Origin: Owenia fusiformis
Lineage: Eukaryota > Annelida > Polychaeta > Sabellida > Oweniidae
Length of the DNA stretch: 64,000 nucleotides
Direction: 5' to 3'
NCBI GenBank assembly: GCA_903813345.2
Contig: CAIIXF020000006.1
Location: 10,298,348 to 10,362,347, forward strand
This document shows, in pieces, positions 11,680 through 23,193 of this stretch (the first letter of the stretch is position 1; the number at the start of each line of letters is the position of its first letter). The notes below the pieces were generated by a model. That model was not told the origin of the DNA. It was given only the letters and a program-made list of their open reading frames with translations, and searched no databases. Position numbers and translations under genes: made by a program.

Positions 11680-14319
11680 ATGACATTGACAAAGAATAAT
11701 TTAATTTTTATATATGCATGTAATATAATTACATTGATGTCACATTTCCTATTATTGGGTAAAAAGAAGCTTCATAGTCTTGTTGAATTTTTTGTGTGAT
11801 GTGATCCATTCTCAATAGGGGGTCATCTTTTCATGGATGCAAATATAATCGTCTGTGCAATGTCAATATGATTTGAATTATATGATTTAGTACTTTTTGA
11901 AATAAAATAACAAATCCAAAAAATGAACAATGTGAATAATTTGTCACAGATACAATGATATGTAAGGAGTTTTCAAAAATTCTCTTAGTCCATAATCAAA
12001 TGAGCAAGCCAAAATGAATTAGGTATACAGAGAACATCAAAGATACACTGATTGACCAATCGCATCATTCTCAAATGGATTTAAGTCTACAAAGACACAA
12101 TGAATGCGAAGATCTATTTATCTATTTCTTATCAGCAATATGACATAGTCATTTTAGCAAATAGGTACAACACACAATTTTTAAAATATAGTGTGGTAAG
12201 ATATCTTAGGAGCAGTCAAAATGGAAAATCATACTCAAATTATTTGCAGGGCCATTTGAATATAGTCATTCACGTACCAATATGAAACATCACTTATCTC
12301 AATTGATATCTTATCTTAGGCTGCATTGAACACCATCTATACAAGAAAATTCCATCAAAATTTAGAAAATTGCATTTTTGGAGTCACCCTGTATAAGTTG
12401 AAAAGGGGCTGTCATATCAATATTTAAAGAAGCATAAAGCACAAAATAAAATAGAAACTGTAATTATTGTTTATCACAAATTTATTTGTAGTTACAAAAT
12501 ATACAAATGTGCTGCAAAAAATACATATACATTTTAAAATTTATATTTTAACTATTTTCCTGCTTCATTCTTTCTATCACAATTATCTGCTCACAATCTC
12601 CATTTGTTGTGCCTATTTCCTTCAGTTCAGTTGACCATTAACAGCATTTCAAAAATACTACTTCAAGGTTCAGAATTGTTATTTTTTTTATTCCTAAACC
12701 CTTATGTCCAACACAGAGATAAAACAAAAATATTTTTTCATCAAAAAAATGAAAAGTTGACATACATATGATAAAAATGGATCTCCATTCACTTAATACA
12801 TAGTAAATGTAAGTTTTATTTGTAATGTTATGACAATTTCTTACTTTGACTTAAAAAATGTTTTTGAAATTCACAGCAAACACCATTAAAGAATTTTTCA
12901 AAATTGCAATTTTGCCTCAAAGTAGTTCTGATAAATCCTGATTTGTTTTCATAACACACTGCTCTTCATCTTGATACTTCAATGTACTGTCAAATTAACA
13001 ACATGAATGTCCATCGATGTTCTCGATTTACACCTATAAATAGGTACAGGTCAAAGTACTAGCTAGGCTTTAAGCCGAAACGAAGATTAAAAAAATAATA
13101 TGCTTTTTATTACATTTTAGTGTGATATTTGTGCATTTTACACATTTCAGTGAGTTTAATAAAATAATCTAAAAAACAATTATAACAAGTAGTTTCAACA
13201 TTTAGTGATTTTGCAATTTTAGGATTTATCTTGCCAGGAATCAGTTTTCAAATTTTTCATGAATATTTGCCAAATTTTATGAATGTCAAACTACCTGTTT
13301 TACAGTTAATATAAGTGCAACTTATACGTATGACATCTTAACTCCCATAATACAACTTGCTTTCTGTATCCTAGCAACAGTTTTGCTACAAGTATGTGTT
13401 TATTATGTACACTAATATGTGTATTTTTGTACAATAATCTGTACATGTTATCAGTAACAAGGTTGATTATGGATTGCAGATGATTTCTAACTAGGATAAT
13501 AGACCTTTCCAATATTAACTCTGCCATCGGTTGCTACATCAAAGAAGTTAGGATATTAGAATACTAAAATTGGCAAGATTTCAGATGTCATAGGTTGAAT
13601 TTGTTAATAAAATCGCTACAACTGTGAACATCATGAATCTGAGTGAAATATTTCAGATCTCAATGTATGATTTATTCAATAGACGACAACTGTACTATAC
13701 ACAATTTATAATAGGCTGTACTATAATTCACTAAAATAGTTAAAATTTTGTCCATCTATTTTCTCCTTTAAATTTTCATCCTTCAATTTTGCTATCAAAA
13801 TAAACTTCTCATTTAACATATTGAATCTTTCAAACTAAAAGTGGATTATGATGAGTAAAATAACCCTTACATAAATATCTGTACATATAATTTCAAACAT
13901 AATAGGATGTTTAGTGAAAATGAATTTTGATTAACAATACTGACTAGATGATACAATGAAAGTTACAATAAAACTGACACATGTAAATATAACCTTGAAC
14001 AATTGCCATGTTTTACAGTAATCAAACATTGTTCCAGAAGGCAGAAACATAACTTACATGATAACTATTTCTACATGCTGTTCATGTTCTATTAAAAATT
14101 TCAAATGATATTCTCAAATCAAGGGTCATCACATGGTCTGCAACTTTACTTAAAATTTTATTTTAAATGACATAAATATTTTGTAACCGCTGTTGATTTG
14201 GCACTCTTTAAAGTCTGTACTATGAAGTTGACAGCATTTTCTCCCAATACACACCAAACTTAGTAATTGTGTTTTTATTAAAATATAAACTAGATAAGGG
14301 CAACTCCGCGGAGTAGCAA

Positions 14320-14960
14320 ATCCCAACGAACAAAATATCAATTACCGAATTCCAATCAATTATACTCATTACTTTGGTTAAAATTGAAAAAATTAGATTT
14401 TAGAATTGCAAATTCCTGCAAAGCAGCCATTTTGAATTTTCGGAGATACAAATCTGAAAAATAATACCATAATTGTGATCTACTCCAAAATTCCTTCAAT
14501 TTGAGTATAATATAGCCATACTTTGAAGGGATCGAAAAATTATTGCGAAATCGTACATTAGACGGCCATTTTGAATTTTACGAGGCTCGAATCAGAAAAA
14601 GATACAATATTTGCAATCTACTCTTAATTGCCTTTCATTTGAGTATAATAAAGCTATACTTCAGAAAGATCTAGAAATTAGTGAAAATTTCTGTTTTCCT
14701 GTCCCCCCATACACGGTCCCTGGGGGTCAGGATGAAAAACACGGAATATATGTGAAATAGATAAATGTTGTGAATATACTACCAAAATTTCAAACAATAA
14801 TATTAATTACTTTGGTTTAGAATGAAAAATTTATGATTTTTGCGAAAAAGTCCCGTCATTTTTAAAGCGGCGGCCATCTTGAAAAAAAAAGATGGACTGA
14901 CTGACTGACGGACGGACGGAGGGCTTCACTATATCCCTACCGAACTTCGTTTGTTGGGAT
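14320..14960. mobile_element. TIR element with TCCCAACGAAC ends and a GACGGACGGACGG run
   Basis: ATCCCAACGAACAAA-type left end at 14320 and its complement TTCGTTTGTTGGGAT ending at 14960. Near the right end is a GACTGACTGACGGACGGACGG tract. The body has two or three diverged copies of a block containing GCCATTTTGAATTTT and ATTTGAGTATAATA. Built like the element at 31343-32267 (CCCATCGAAC ends, CCGTCC run, GGCCATTTT repeats), so probably the same superfamily. No coding capacity. Confidence 0.7.
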
Positions 14961-15368
14961 AATAAAGCTTAGCAAATATGATAAATACACTTTTTTACAT
15001 AACAAACTTGCATTTTACCACCCACCCACTAATAACGATATAGATTTTTAGATTTCAGTGCAAAAATGGGAGACACTATGCCAGTTGAACAACTATAGTA
15101 CAAAGTCACTGCTGTATAATTCTGTCACATCTTGAGACTTAAAAATATATTTACATTTTCAGTTATTTTCTATTTTATATATCACTGTCATATTCCTTAG
15201 TCTCTGATTGGTCCATGTCCTACACGTGACTAAAAAATAAGTAATTTTAATTTGATATATACCCGGGAGTACTTTCTTATGATTAATTAGACTTTAATAG
15301 TTTGTTTTTCCATTAATGTGAGTGAGGAAAATAACAGTGAATAATAAAACAATATTTAATCCTATTTT

Positions 15369-15463
15369 AGGTGAATTCCTGGGACACTTTCACAAGATGA
15401 TATTTTACTAGCCCTTCAGGCTTCATTGAATATCACTTGTGAAAGATGCACAGGTATTCACCT
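15369..15463. repeat. Imperfect hairpin, arms about 35 bp
   Basis: AGGTGAATTCCTGGGACACT at the left pairs with a complement ending TGCACAGGTATTCACCT at the right; inner blocks CACAAGATGATATT and AATATCACTTGTG also pair. Loop about 20 bp. Perhaps a small MITE or a transcribed hairpin. Confidence 0.5.
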
Positions 15464-16445
15464 CAATAGAATTCAATATTTGTATAATATTCTTCCCATG
15501 ATATTCATTTATGCAGATCCCTGGATGACACTTATTATTTTAAGAATATGTATGTTGATGTTTCAGTGAGAAACATTCCAAATTGAATTGGTTTTAGACA
15601 ATATTTGTAATTAAATTCAGTTGCATATCCCTTCTCATACAATAAGTTATCTACCATTACATTTAATTTTATACCCTGGTTTAATGAAGCATCTACCTAT
15701 ATTAAAAACTGTTATAATCTTTAACATTAATATTCTTCTGACATGGCACTATAATAACAAAAACATGCGGTTCTGTTGATCTCTTAGAAATGGATATTCT
15801 TTGCTAATTACTTGATTACAATAAAAGTGCTCTTAGCAGGGAATCATAAGACAATGGAGAAAATGGGTAGTATAAGTGGGAAGAGCAAGATACCTAAATC
15901 AAATGGTGTCATTGAAAATTCTGTATCATTGGCCAGTTGCATTGCATGTATTGTACTACTTAAATTTTATATGAGACTTTTCAATAAAGTTAGAATATCT
16001 TTGATTCTTTGTTTGGATGCAGTTTGAGTATTTTCCTTTAATTTTACCATTGATTATTGTCTTGTTATGTCAAATTAAACTAAAATGAAAGTACATGTAG
16101 GTTTAAACATTTTAGATCATGTCGCTGCAACACCGAGTAAAAACCTGGTTGCTAATAAACATGTCCAAAGTGTAGTCTGTTGACTCTCATGATACCAGAA
16201 TGTCTTAAAATGAAAACTTTAAAAATCACCCTCATAGTTCACATCAGGTTACTGCAGTTGACACACCTTACATATGTAGTTGTATTCCCCGAGTTGTATT
16301 CTAAGCATGTGCATTTTCTTTACTTTAATCATGCGCTTTCAATTAGATCTGTGCACTAGATCATACATAGTTTTACCATGCATACAATGCACATCATCAA
16401 TAATACTCATTGTAATATAAATAGAAATTGGTTGTAAGACTAAGA

Positions 16446-18253
16446 CTAAAAATCTTTATCATCTAAATTGAAGTAATCTTTTGAAAATTCTTCAAATCCA
16501 ATGAATAGTTTTCCATCATCATCAACTTTTACATTGTAAGTTATTGCAGTGATGTCACGTCCTTTAGGCGCCTTAACTTTGCCTGTTTGAAGGTCGAATC
16601 TCCAACTATGCCATGGGCACTTTACACATAGCGAGAGGTCAGGGAGGACTTCTATGTCACCCAAGTGCAAAGGTCCTCCTAAAGAGAAATACAACTATTT
16701 CTTATAATTGTTTTAATTGGAATTTATAGTGGATTAAATAGTTAAACATAACATTTTTGGCTATAGACATGATTGCCATCGTCGCTTTCCACTGGGTCTA
16801 GAGACCCAGGTAGGTAGGTAGGAGCAATGGAAAGTCGAAACCATATGAATCAAGATGCATGATTGCCTGGTCTAAAACCTGTGGTGAACCTATTTTCGAA
16901 ATATGCATGAATCTTTAAAAAGCATGTTTAGACTGAGGATTGAAAAAGTTCTAAGAACTTTTAATTTTCTGGGCCAATAAAATTGTGAAGGACCTCAATT
17001 AGTGGGCCTTTTAGGGCATTACATGCCTTTTTGGACCTTTTTAGGCCTTATTATCAAAAAATGGGCCTCACATTTCTTGGGTGCGCAAAATTTCTTTTCA
17101 CGTGATCGCACAATTTTTTTCCTGATTTCAGATTTGGGCCCCCCTTGTTAGCTTATGGATCCACCAGTGGTACCTCACAACCTATTTAAAGTCTTACCTA
17201 AATGAGGACATTTCTCATTGACAGCAAATACAGCATCCTTGAACCTGAACAAGGCAACCTCTGTATCGTTTGCCTTCACTATGGCCCCTGTACAACTGTC
17301 CTGTCTCTGAAGACCCTTCACCTTCTTAGTTGTCACTTTACATTTTTGTACCGCATCAGACCAGTCATACAAATCTGAAATTGACCCGATGTCGTAGTGT
17401 GTCATTCACCTCCAATTATTGGCTTTTGAATGTTGATATTTGTCAAACAAAAATTCTAAAAAGGGGGAGACATGGGGCGTGCACCCCCCCTTTTTTGGGT
17501 TCCGGAAAAACATTAGTTTTTGAGCCCAAAAATTTTGCAGGGCCTCAAAAAATGGTCCTTTTTGGGCATAGTTTGGCCTTTTTAGGCCAATTTATCAAAA
17601 AATGGACCTTAATTTTTTCAATTTTTTTTCCGTGCAAATGCGGCAATTTTTTCCGTCTCCCTCCCTTGTTAATTTCTGGATCCGCCACTGTCAAATGTCT
17701 AACATAAGGGGGTAGAGTGTCAATGTAGTTCGAAATAAGAAATATTGACCATATTTATGGCAATATATAGAATCCCACTAACTCATACAGCTAAGCACAG
17801 CATTACACTTACATTTAGGTAATGAACTGACACCAAGCACAAAAAACTGGCAATGACATAATATGAGGTTGCATAAAACTTGCAAGATAAAGTGCTCACC
17901 ATAAATAAATGACACCTCCATTTCCAGACCATGGTGATTTGAGACTTCATACTTTCCAATAATGTCTAGATACACATCCCTTAATTAAGTTTTGTATATT
18001 TTACATTTTGTATACTCTCATCCACTGATGTATAGCCTCTTGAAAATTATCTTCTTTTAACATAGGAAATCCTCACTTCAGCAAAGTGTCATTTATTTAT
18101 GGTGAGCACTGTAATTATGCAACTTTTAAAAATGGAGGGAAAATTTAAATGCCAAATACAATATCATTTCAAAAGATCTTTCAGTAAACATATCCTACCT
18201 TCAAACCTGAGATCTTCAACTGGAAAGTAAATTTTATCTGGTCCGTCAGTCAT
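16446..18253 (-). CDS. RFESD: Rieske [2Fe-2S] domain protein, RFESD-like
   Basis: Three minus-strand exons, 18253-18199, 17374-17198 and 16678-16446, join in phase to 465 nt (154 aa, against about 157 aa for human RFESD). The start gives MTDGPDKIYFPVEDLRFE; exon 2 begins at DLYDWSD directly after TTTCAG. The upstream part of exon 2's open frame (MTHYDIGS) is excluded because a stop lies immediately before it and the acceptor restores phase exactly. Cluster ligands are visible as EKCPHLGGPLHLGD (Cys, His) and CVKCPWHSW (Cys, His), the Cx1H...Cx2H Rieske pattern. The protein is soluble, without signal or membrane segments; the physiological partner of RFESD proteins is not well established. Both introns contain GGATCC-ended MITEs. 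Confidence 0.9.
16970..17170. mobile_element. MITE of the GGATCCACCAGTGG-end family (copy 1)
   Basis: In RFESD intron 2. The right end reads TGGATCCACCAGTGG. The body has GGGCC/GGCCT-rich T-runs (TTTTTAGGCCTTATTATCAA) shared with 17452-17693, 37219-37446 and 48966-49296. The left boundary is uncertain. Confidence 0.6.
17452..17693. mobile_element. MITE of the GGATCCGCCACTG-end family (copy 2)
   Basis: In RFESD intron 1. The right end is TGGATCCGCCACTG. The interior repeats the TTTTTAGGCCAATTTATCAA type of block seen in the other copies, plus a C-rich run. The left end is approximate. Confidence 0.6.
17874..18122. repeat. Inverted repeat in RFESD intron 1
   Basis: The arm at about 17879-17912 (GTGCTCACCATAAATAAATG plus flanks) is the complement of 18085-18118. 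About 33 bp per arm are nearly identical, spaced by about 170 bp. Likely a foldback MITE. Confidence 0.65.
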
Positions 18254-18957
18254 GTATATTATCGATGATATCAGCGATTTAAAAAGAGAACATATCACTC
18301 TGTTTTTCCTCCATGTTTGTTGACAAGGTCAATAAATGGGGGTTATTACGGGTCATGGGTCAAACCACACATAAAAATTAATCCGCAGTACAGAAGTTAT
18401 CGGTTGTAGAAATTAATCGATAAGTAACTACACAATTAGTTTTTTGATCAAATGAAGTATTGTTTTGCTTAATTTTTATTGTTTGCCTCTAGAAACGTTG
18501 AAAGTTCACAACTATGATTGGAACTATATTTCAAAGCGCACGAATATATTTACTGGAAAGCGGCAAGCGGTTATTTTGAAAACAAAAAATCTGGGGCATA
18601 ACCGAAAACTCGGATCAAAGTTCATTTTAAAAACGAAGTTGATAGAGTATCTAGTATATGCAGCCGTTTGTATAAATATCTCAAGAAGACATCCATATAT
18701 CGAATTTATTTGTAAGTATGTTTATAATTCATATAACAGTGATTTTATTGTGTGTCATTTGAATGATGAGTCTGACAGTGACACTGGGCAGATGAAATGG
18801 GACATATTCGGGCATTAGTTCAACGTCGTTAAACTCAATAACGGCGTTCTTTAGCCGGGGCCATAAGACATGTCAGATAAGAAACGAGGCCCAGGCTAGG
18901 TCTAATGTTGTTGGACTAATTGGGCATGGGCTTTCAACTTAAAAAAAAATGATGAAT

Positions 18958-19056
18958 GAATATATGAATATACTTTTCCATATATTATTGCACAATGGTC
19001 TCCCAATTTCTTATTTTTGCCGTTCTACTGACGAAATGAAGCAGTGAAATGGACTC
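18958..19056. mobile_element. Partial copy of the GAGTCCATTTCACTG MITE (copy 2)
   Basis: Almost identical to 5008-5102: a block from TATATTATTGCACAATGG to GCAGTGAAATGGACTC followed by TA. Only one arm is present, so it is a truncated or solo end. Confidence 0.8.
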
Positions 19057-19250
19057 TAGACACATGAACTTGTATCAACACCTGACATCGATTGGTGGCC
19101 TAACACTGGAAGAGTAATACCCAGACTATAGACTACATGTATATATACCTATCTAAGAATAGAAGCTCATTCTATCTACATCTACATCATCATAATTTCA
19201 CTTATCTACCAAACTCGCATCACTGTCCAAATGTGCACATGCTATTTATT

Positions 19251-19938
19251 GCAAGACTTATGCGTGGCACAACTGTCACCATGTTATTAAGTGTTTTTAA
19301 GTTTCGCAAGGATCCTGCCATGACCGTGGTATTGTTATCGTAAGAGCCTGGTATAACCGTGACAATCCTATATTATATTATATTGCAAGGGCCTGTCATG
19401 ACTGTGGTAATGTTAATTAAAGCCTGATAAGACCGTGACAATGTTCACATTCTTGAATGAGATTACAATTATAGTTTGTGGAAATGAATTATGAGTTAAA
19501 GTAATAGTACATGTAGTTGTAGTCTAGATTTACATATTTAAGGTAGATAATGGATGAAATTTTTCATTTAGTATTCTCATGCTACTAAATGTCACTTAAT
19601 GTAACCATTGTCACGGTCATATTGTGCTTTAACATTACCACAGTCATATCAGGCTTGAACATCATTAATATGGTCATGACAGGCCTTGCAACCATTACCA
19701 TGGTCTTATCAAGCTTTAACATTACCATGGTCGTGTCAGGCCTTGCAATAGTATTGTCACGGTCATATCAGGCTTAAACATTACCATGGTCATGACAGGC
19801 CATGCAATATAATATGGCATTGTCATGGTTATACCAGGCTATCACGATAACACTACCACGGTCATGGCATGCAGGATCCTTGCGAAACTTAAAAACACTT
19901 AATAACATGGTGACGGTTGTGCCAGGCATAAGTCTTGC
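19251..19938. mobile_element. Foldback repeat with tandem core
   Basis: Left arm 19251-19331 and right arm 19855-19938 are inverted copies about 80 bp long (GCAAGACTTATGCGTGGCAC against the complement ending AGTCTTGC). Between them, units of roughly 35-50 bp alternate CATGGTCATGACAGGCC-like and CACGGTCATATCAGGC-like sequence, many in inverted orientation to each other. Ends immediately upstream of the exon at 19988. Confidence 0.75.
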
Positions 19939-20008
19939 AACAGATAGGGTCTCCAACTGTGCACTAGCTTGTCTGTAATTGTTTCAGGAGATCAACAACT
20001 TATCCATT

Positions 20009-20483
20009 ATGGAGCATCAAACACAGCTTAACCTTACACACAGCACCAGTAGCACCAACACTCACCAGAGAACACCAATACCTAGACCTGAGGCCAGACG
20101 CCAGTTCATCAGTCCATCTGACAAATTGCAGTCCCCGTGTACTATCAGGATCAACGCATTGAAAAGGTATAAAGAGAATGTCAACATTAAAATTGAATCA
20201 AAAGAAGAAAACTTAAAATGTGTAACTTTGTGGAAAACTACACTAAACTTCTTATTTTTGCTACTTCTTGGTGCAATGTCTTCAAATTAGATGGTAAATT
20301 CATGCAATTGAATAATTCATTCACTGTTTTTATTTCAGTCGAACAAATCAGAAACTTCAAGAGCATCAAATTCCACAGTTTAAAGTACCACTTCCAGTTG
20401 ACACAACCAAATCACAAGACAGTAATTTCACAACAACAAAGCTCACTGAAGCATCCGATGACAAAGAAAACACACATCAATGA
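20009..20483 (+). CDS. Small Ser/Thr/Gln-rich protein, unidentified (100 aa)
   Basis: Two exons, 20009-20166 and 20339-20483, join through a GT-AG intron (AAAAG/GTATAA, TATTTCAG) to 303 nt. The start ATG has A at -3 and G at +4 and lies in an exon that begins after an acceptor at 19987, so a 5' UTR exon or a longer N-terminus is likely; the frame is open back to that acceptor. The protein is hydrophilic and probably disordered. It contains TPIPRPEARRQFISP, a SPCTIRINALKR stretch, a basic RSRTNQK segment across the exon junction, and ends in TEASDDKENTHQ. There is no signal peptide or membrane segment. SP and TP sites and the basic patch would suit a nuclear or cell-cycle protein, but that is a guess; I do not recognise the family. 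A polyadenylation signal AATAAA lies at 21085-21090. Confidence 0.6.
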
Positions 20484-23193
20484 GTAGAATCAATGGAAAT
20501 AGATTAGGATTCTATAATCTGAGTAACCATGGTGATGGATGTAAATAAGTGCAGTGCAATTATGAAGGATTTATTCCATATACCATTTATAGTAGGCTAC
20601 TGTCACACTACTATACCTTGCATTAGGTGTTCATGAGCAACCCATTTGGCTTATTAGTAATGATTATGTATTTGTTTTTATTTGTCTGTTCCTTATGAAT
20701 GGTTTATCGGTTGAAAATTAGATGCTAGTAAGGCACTTTCAAAAATATATTAAACAATTCAATTAGACAAACAAAGTATCTTATGCATTTCTAGGTGTTA
20801 GGTATAGTAGTGTGACTGTATGTACACAAGAAACACATAATTTAAGAGAGTAGCTAGCCTAGTATATGTGGATGCTTTCCTTTAAATATTCTTACCCTTA
20901 AATGTATTAAACCCCTTTTTTATTTTGGTGCTGGTAGAAATAATGTCTAATTCTATACAAAAATTAAAAATTAATCTCCACTGTTAATAGATGAATTCAA
21001 TGAGTGCTCATGGCCTCATATTAGCAATGTAAAGTTATATTGATTGGATTTTACATATTTTATGCAATGGACATATCTTAATGCAATAAATGTACATATA
21101 TTGAAAAATATGTATTAACATGTAGGGATTCAGGGATCAAACATATATTTATGCTTTATACATGTACTATAGAAGTGTAATATCATTAGGCTATTTTTAT
21201 TGTAATATATCAACAACATATATGTAGTTTATAAGCATGGACTTATAGAAATACCATGACATACAATTTCAAAATATGCAAAGAGATGTGTGCGCCTTTT
21301 ACACACAATGTTTTAACAATTTAATTATGAATTCAGTTTCATGTAAAGTAATTGTAAAGTAAATCTATTTCTGTCAATGTTATTTTGGAAACACACCTTA
21401 TAATATATACTTAAATATCATCGGCTAAATTGTGGAATAATATACTAGTAATGTAATAGTTTATAGAAAATGTGAAGAAGGGTTTAAACACAATGGTCAT
21501 ACTGTAAATTGCTTTAAATTGGCGCTGATTTGATTTTGTGATTTGTCCATTCAAATCTGCCAATTCAAATCTACCACAATCAATAAACAGTTAACTATGG
21601 TATCCTCATGATAGTTTTAACATATTCCAGAAAAATGTCCATGGAGTCATTATTCTGGAAATTATTTTACCATATCAAATAATTCAAAACAATCCAATTT
21701 ACAGTATATTCACAAAACGACTACAATCTGACAATGATACCCTTACATAACAGTCATAATATTGAATATCAAATACATGTACACAAAAATGCTTATAAAA
21801 TATTTACATCCTATGCCAACATTTTTTTCAAAGATCTTTGAGGGACCTAACTGTAGTGAATTAGTAATCTCACTCTGAACCTGTAATTTTTTTGGAAATG
21901 ATACATTTAATATTTGTTTTCTCATCAGACCCAAATCTTCTATGATTGAAAATATGGCTAAAACAATAAACACATTTTCAAATTTTAGTTTTTTCGTTAC
22001 ACAAAAAACAAAACATGAACTTCCCTTTCTTATTCTAGACCAGACCTAAAATATTTTTCTGAAAATACATAATTAGGTTCCTCAGGATCTGTATGTTGTC
22101 ACACCATTGACAACAGACTACACGTCGCAATATTTTATTTTTTATTGACTATCATTACATACAAAATTGATATGTAATTCCAGTTTGTTTAAGTGTGGTT
22201 CAGTTTTTCTGAATGTACAGTTCGATTTTATTAATTTATTGATACACTATGTTATGTATATTCTGATTTTCTTTACGAAATAAATAATTAAATAATAGCG
22301 TAATTATATAATTGTTGTTTTATGTTGGTGTCATTATGTCTTTGTGCTTGCATTGTTACTTCTGAAAGGAAAGAAAGATCTGAAAGAATGCACTCCAACA
22401 AAAGATAAAAGCAATTTTGTAAAATTTGTTGAAAAAACATTAACAAATCATAATTTGAAATAGTTAGAATGCACCACATACAAAGTAAATTAAAAAAATT
22501 CCAGGTATGAACCCCCTACCCCTCTTATTGGGACTCTCTTGGCTTGCAGTGATGCAAACCCAAAAGTTTGCTCCCCCTTGACATTGGCTGGCTACCCCGA
22601 CCATTTTAATTTATACCCTGTTCATTTATTGTTGCAAAATAGGTGTGTAATAACAGTGACAGATCATATACATGTACTGTATTGTGTATAGTCTGTATAT
22701 GGTAATGTACATGTGGTAGATCTCAATCTCTCTATCAGGGGGGTTCTGCTCTCTATATACCAACATGGTACATGGGCTTTCTGGGGTACAGCGTCATAGT
22801 TGATTAAGATTTTTGTTTTTGGGGGCATTCTTTGTTCATTGACAAATGGATAAGTCTTGATAACTCAAAACAATATACGAGATGTATTACAAAGTGTTCT
22901 AAGTTTCTCTGTGGCTGGATCTAAGGTAGAAGGCTAAAATTTGTACAATCCCGGGAGTACAACTAGAAGTGACGGTTTTCTTCCAGTGTAAACTCTGCCC
23001 GGTTACACCAAAACAAGGCGGCCATATTTTCTCAAGTTTCGAAAAAATAACACCGTTTTCATCTCTCTGTATATCGAATTTATGAATACTGAGGTGTGAT
23101 TTCACAGTGCAGAGATGTAGTTGATATATCAGGGAAACTGTAGGTAGCCTAATTTATGATCTCTGGCGAAAATTTACTTCGGGACAGAGAAGA
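20484..23193. other. 3' UTR of the small gene, then intergenic DNA and Rab11-FIP promoter region
   Basis: AT-rich. AATAAA at 21085-21090 probably ends the upstream transcript. Open frames at 21743-21973, 22288-22479 and 22899-23105 (minus) show no family similarity. Sequence just before 23194 should contain the Rab11-FIP 5' UTR. Confidence 0.5.

Larger units (their letters stand above)
11330..16445. other. Intergenic DNA between EDEM2 and RFESD
   Basis: About 5 kb without a supported gene. The first few hundred bases are the EDEM2 3' UTR (ATTAAA near 11426, AATAAA near 11900). It also holds the MITE at 11496-11679, the TIR element at 14320-14960, a hairpin at 15369-15463 and, at its right end, the 3' flank of the minus-strand RFESD gene. 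Remaining sequence is AT-rich and unremarkable. Confidence 0.6.
18254..19987. other. Intergenic region between RFESD and the 100-aa gene
   Basis: Presumably holds the promoters of the two divergent genes. It contains a one-arm copy of the 4712-5102 MITE (18958-19056) and a foldback repeat (19251-19938). An open frame at 18465-18818 (117 codons) has an acceptor-like CTCTAG near its start and a donor-like GTAAGTATG at 18711, but resembles no family and fits no phase with the downstream exons. Confidence 0.45.

Noticed and set aside
18465-18818. 117-codon open frame between RFESD and the small gene
   Set aside because: No family resemblance; its donor-like site does not match the phase of the next exon; composition is not clearly coding.
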